Source: Odoribacter splanchnicus DSM 20712
GTDB taxonomy: Bacteria > Bacteroidota > Bacteroidia > Bacteroidales > Marinifilaceae
Direction of reading: 5' to 3'
Assembly (NCBI RefSeq): GCF_000190535.1
Contig: NC_015160.1
Coordinates: 372,001 to 436,000 of the forward strand
Length of the DNA stretch: 64,000 bases
The notes under the pieces are model-generated. The model worked only from the letters and a program-made list of their open reading frames with translations. It was not told the origin of the DNA and searched no databases. The number at the start of each line of letters is the position of its first letter. Position 1 is the stretch's first letter. Below, piece after piece: positions 62,199 through 64,000 of the stretch. The position numbers and the translations under genes were made by a program.

Positions 62199-64000
62199 AT
62201 GCGATATGCTGATGTCATCGTGCCCCTGGCGGTAGAAGGAATGTATACCTATACGGTGCCTGTGTCTCTGGAAAGCGAGGTTCGCGAGGGTACATTGGTA
62301 TTGGTGTCGTTTGCCGGTAACAAGCGGTATACCGCTTTGGTCGGTCGTATACATGACCAGGCGCCTGTCGGATATCAGGTAAAGCCTATCGAGGATGTCA
62401 TCGAGAAACAGGTTTCGTTTTCGGCTCTGCACCTGAGGTTTTTATTGTGGCTCGGCGGGTACTATATGGCCACTCCCGGCGAAGTGATGAAGGCGGCTTT
62501 ACCGGTGGCTTTCCGTTTGGAGAGTTTTACCAGCATTACCCGTACCACGGAGGAAGTGGATTATGCGGGGTTGACTACGAACGAAAAAATCTTACTCCGA
62601 TTTTTACAGCCTGGCGAATATGTTTCGCTGAAAGAAGCGGAGAAATATCTGAAAATTAAAAACGGGCTTCCGTTGGTGAGAAATCTGTTGGCCCGGAATT
62701 ACATCCAGATTAAAGAAACAGTGGACGACTTGTTCCGGGAAAAAAAGGAGCGTATCGTCACTTGGGCAAAAGAGTATACAGAGGAAGAATTGGGGGCGTT
62801 GTTGGATCGCTTGAAAAGAGCACCGGCCCAATATGCTATGCTTTGCAGATGGATTGAATGGGGTAAAACTGAAATCGAAAAAGGGGAGTGGTTGCGTTTG
62901 ACCGGACAATCGGCCGCTACACTCAAAGGATTGTGTGACAGAGCGATTTTGAAGGTCGAAGAAAGAAAGATAAGTCGGTTGGGAGGAGACGGAGACGCCG
63001 GAGGAAGTTCTTGGCAGCTCAATGCAGAACAACAGGGCGCTTTAGGGCGCATCCGGGATTTTTTCCTTGAAAAAGATTGTGTTTTGTTGCAAGGGGTGAC
63101 CTCTTCCGGGAAAACGGAGGTATATATTCGTCTGATACAGGAATATCTGAATCGGGGACAGCAGGTGTTGTATATGCTGCCCGAGATCGCTTTAACCGTA
63201 CAGATCGTAAGACGGTTGCAACGGGTTTTCGGTGACCGTATCGGAATTTATCATTCCGGTATGTCGGATAATATGCGCGCTGAATTGTGGCGGAAGCAAT
63301 GTAGCGACGAACCTTTTCAATTGATACTCGGAGTCCGTTCGTCGATCTTTCTGCCTTTTCGGAATCTGGGATTGATTATTGTGGATGAGGAACATGACGC
63401 TTCTTACAAACAAAAAGAACCTGCACCCCGTTATAATGGCCGGGATGCTGCGGTTATGCTGGGGAAATTGTCGGAAGCCAGAGTCCTGTTAGGGTCGGCG
63501 ACGCCTTCTTTCGAGTCTTTTCAACATGCGCTTACCGGAAAATATGGGTATGTACAGATGAACAGCCGTTATGGTGGAATTCAGATGCCCGAAATTCGTT
63601 TGGCCGATGTGGGAGAATACCGGCGTAAAAAGCTGATGAAAGGTAGTTTCTCTCCCTTATTGCTGGAAGAGATGGAGAAAGTGCTGAGCGAACACAAACA
63701 GGTTATTTTATTTCAGAATCGCAGAGGTTATTCTTCCTATGTACAATGTGACCGTTGCGGGGAAATCCCGAAATGCCGTTATTGCGATGTGAGTCTGACC
63801 TATTATAAGCAGCGCCATGTACTCGTTTGCCGTTATTGCGGGGCTATCGTGTCGATGAGCGACCGTTGTTCGGTTTGCGGGGAGGGGCATTACCGGGAAA
63901 GAACACCCGGAACGGAGCGGATAGAGGAAGAAGTATTACGGCTTTTCCCGCAGGCCCGGGTAGCCCGGATGGACCTGGACGTGATGAGTAGTAAGTCTCG
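62199..64000 (+). CDS. priA: Primosomal protein N' (replication restart helicase PriA), 3' end outside the window
   Basis: Open from the ATG at 62199 to the window end, about 600 residues visible. The N-terminal 3'-DNA-end-binding domain starts MRYADVIVPLAVEGMYTYTV. The helicase core has Walker A GVTSSGKTEVY, LPEIALTVQIV, DEEHDASYKQKE (DEAH-type) and LLGSATPSFES. The zinc-binding insertion has the expected cysteine pairs: CDRCGEIPKCRYCD and CRYCGAIVSMSDRCSVCGE. PriA reloads the replisome at stalled forks. The last visible residues, MDLDVMSSKS, sit in helicase motif V territory. Confidence 0.95.
   Translation, partial: MRYADVIVPLAVEGMYTYTVPVSLESEVREGTLVLVSFAGNKRYTALVGRIHDQAPVGYQVKPIEDVIEKQVSFSALHLRFLLWLGGYYMATPGEVMKAALPVAFRLESFTSITRTTEEVDYAGLTTNEKILLRFLQPGEYVSLKEAEKYLKIKNGLPLVRNLLARNYIQIKETVDDLFREKKERIVTWAKEYTEEELGALLDRLKRAPAQYAMLCRWIEWGKTEIEKGEWLRLTGQSAATLKGLCDRAILKVEERKISRLGGDGDAGGSSWQLNAEQQGALGRIRDFFLEKDCVLLQGVTSSGKTEVYIRLIQEYLNRGQQVLYMLPEIALTVQIVRRLQRVFGDRIGIYHSGMSDNMRAELWRKQCSDEPFQLILGVRSSIFLPFRNLGLIIVDEEHDASYKQKEPAPRYNGRDAAVMLGKLSEARVLLGSATPSFESFQHALTGKYGYVQMNSRYGGIQMPEIRLADVGEYRRKKLMKGSFSPLLLEEMEKVLSEHKQVILFQNRRGYSSYVQCDRCGEIPKCRYCDVSLTYYKQRHVLVCRYCGAIVSMSDRCSVCGEGHYRERTPGTERIEEEVLRLFPQARVARMDLDVMSSKS

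Overview
The window looks like a chromosomal segment from a gut-type Bacteroidales. An Odoribacteraceae relative (Odoribacter/Butyricimonas-like) is my best guess, held with moderate confidence. Support: a SusC/SusD locus, ECF sigma/FecR pairs, many lipoproteins, LpxB, FISUMP, PCMD and MG2 proteins, IS21/IS66/IS256-type elements with Bacteroidales-style sequences, and repeated -7 boxes of the Bacteroidetes form TAnnTTTG, once with a TTTG box 19 nt upstream.

Layout. 1-6.7 kb: a SusC/SusD-type uptake locus (receptor cut by the window edge, SusD, an unrecognised lipoprotein, a FISUMP lipoprotein) whose last gene, a DUF4369-type protein, is cut off by an IS21-family element at 6647-9310. 9.5-16.4 kb: housekeeping and stress genes (secreted MsrAB, tRNA-Ser, NhaA, nucleotide-sugar epimerase, MtaB, LpxB). 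16.4-31.4 kb: a PCMD protein, a TolC/MacA/MacB export system, a LytS/LytTR two-component pair, a Kef-like antiporter, a MATE exporter, an EFR1-type ferredoxin and a large MG2/plug-like protein.

31.7-43.5 kb is a mosaic accessory island. It holds a plasmid-type Rep_3 initiator with its own iterons, fragments of a Bacteroidales conjugative element (TraG/MobC and a helicase/methylase C-terminus), a truncated ParE-like toxin, an IS66 remnant with an IS5-like element inserted in it, and a cassette encoding a lipoprotein zinc metallopeptidase with co-translated small lipoproteins. That cassette has been tandemly duplicated, and the second copy has decayed except for one lipoprotein. A TPR/HTH membrane regulator lies just upstream of the peptidase. 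This cassette is the best candidate here for an undescribed system.

44-64 kb returns to chromosomal genes: M3 peptidase, an ECF sigma factor directly followed by a GH20 hexosaminidase, an ECF/FecR pair without a receptor gene, an IS1182-like element, a secreted EEP-family hydrolase, an OmpP1/FadL-type porin, a DUF748/AsmA-like protein, IspH, PfkA and the 5' part of PriA. Intergenic regions carry AACT-based tandem repeats, a CTATAGGCT/purine-rich composite repeat seen twice, and a perfect 49-bp inverted repeat.

No rRNA genes or CRISPR arrays are present. Family names come from reading the translations by eye; no database search was run.
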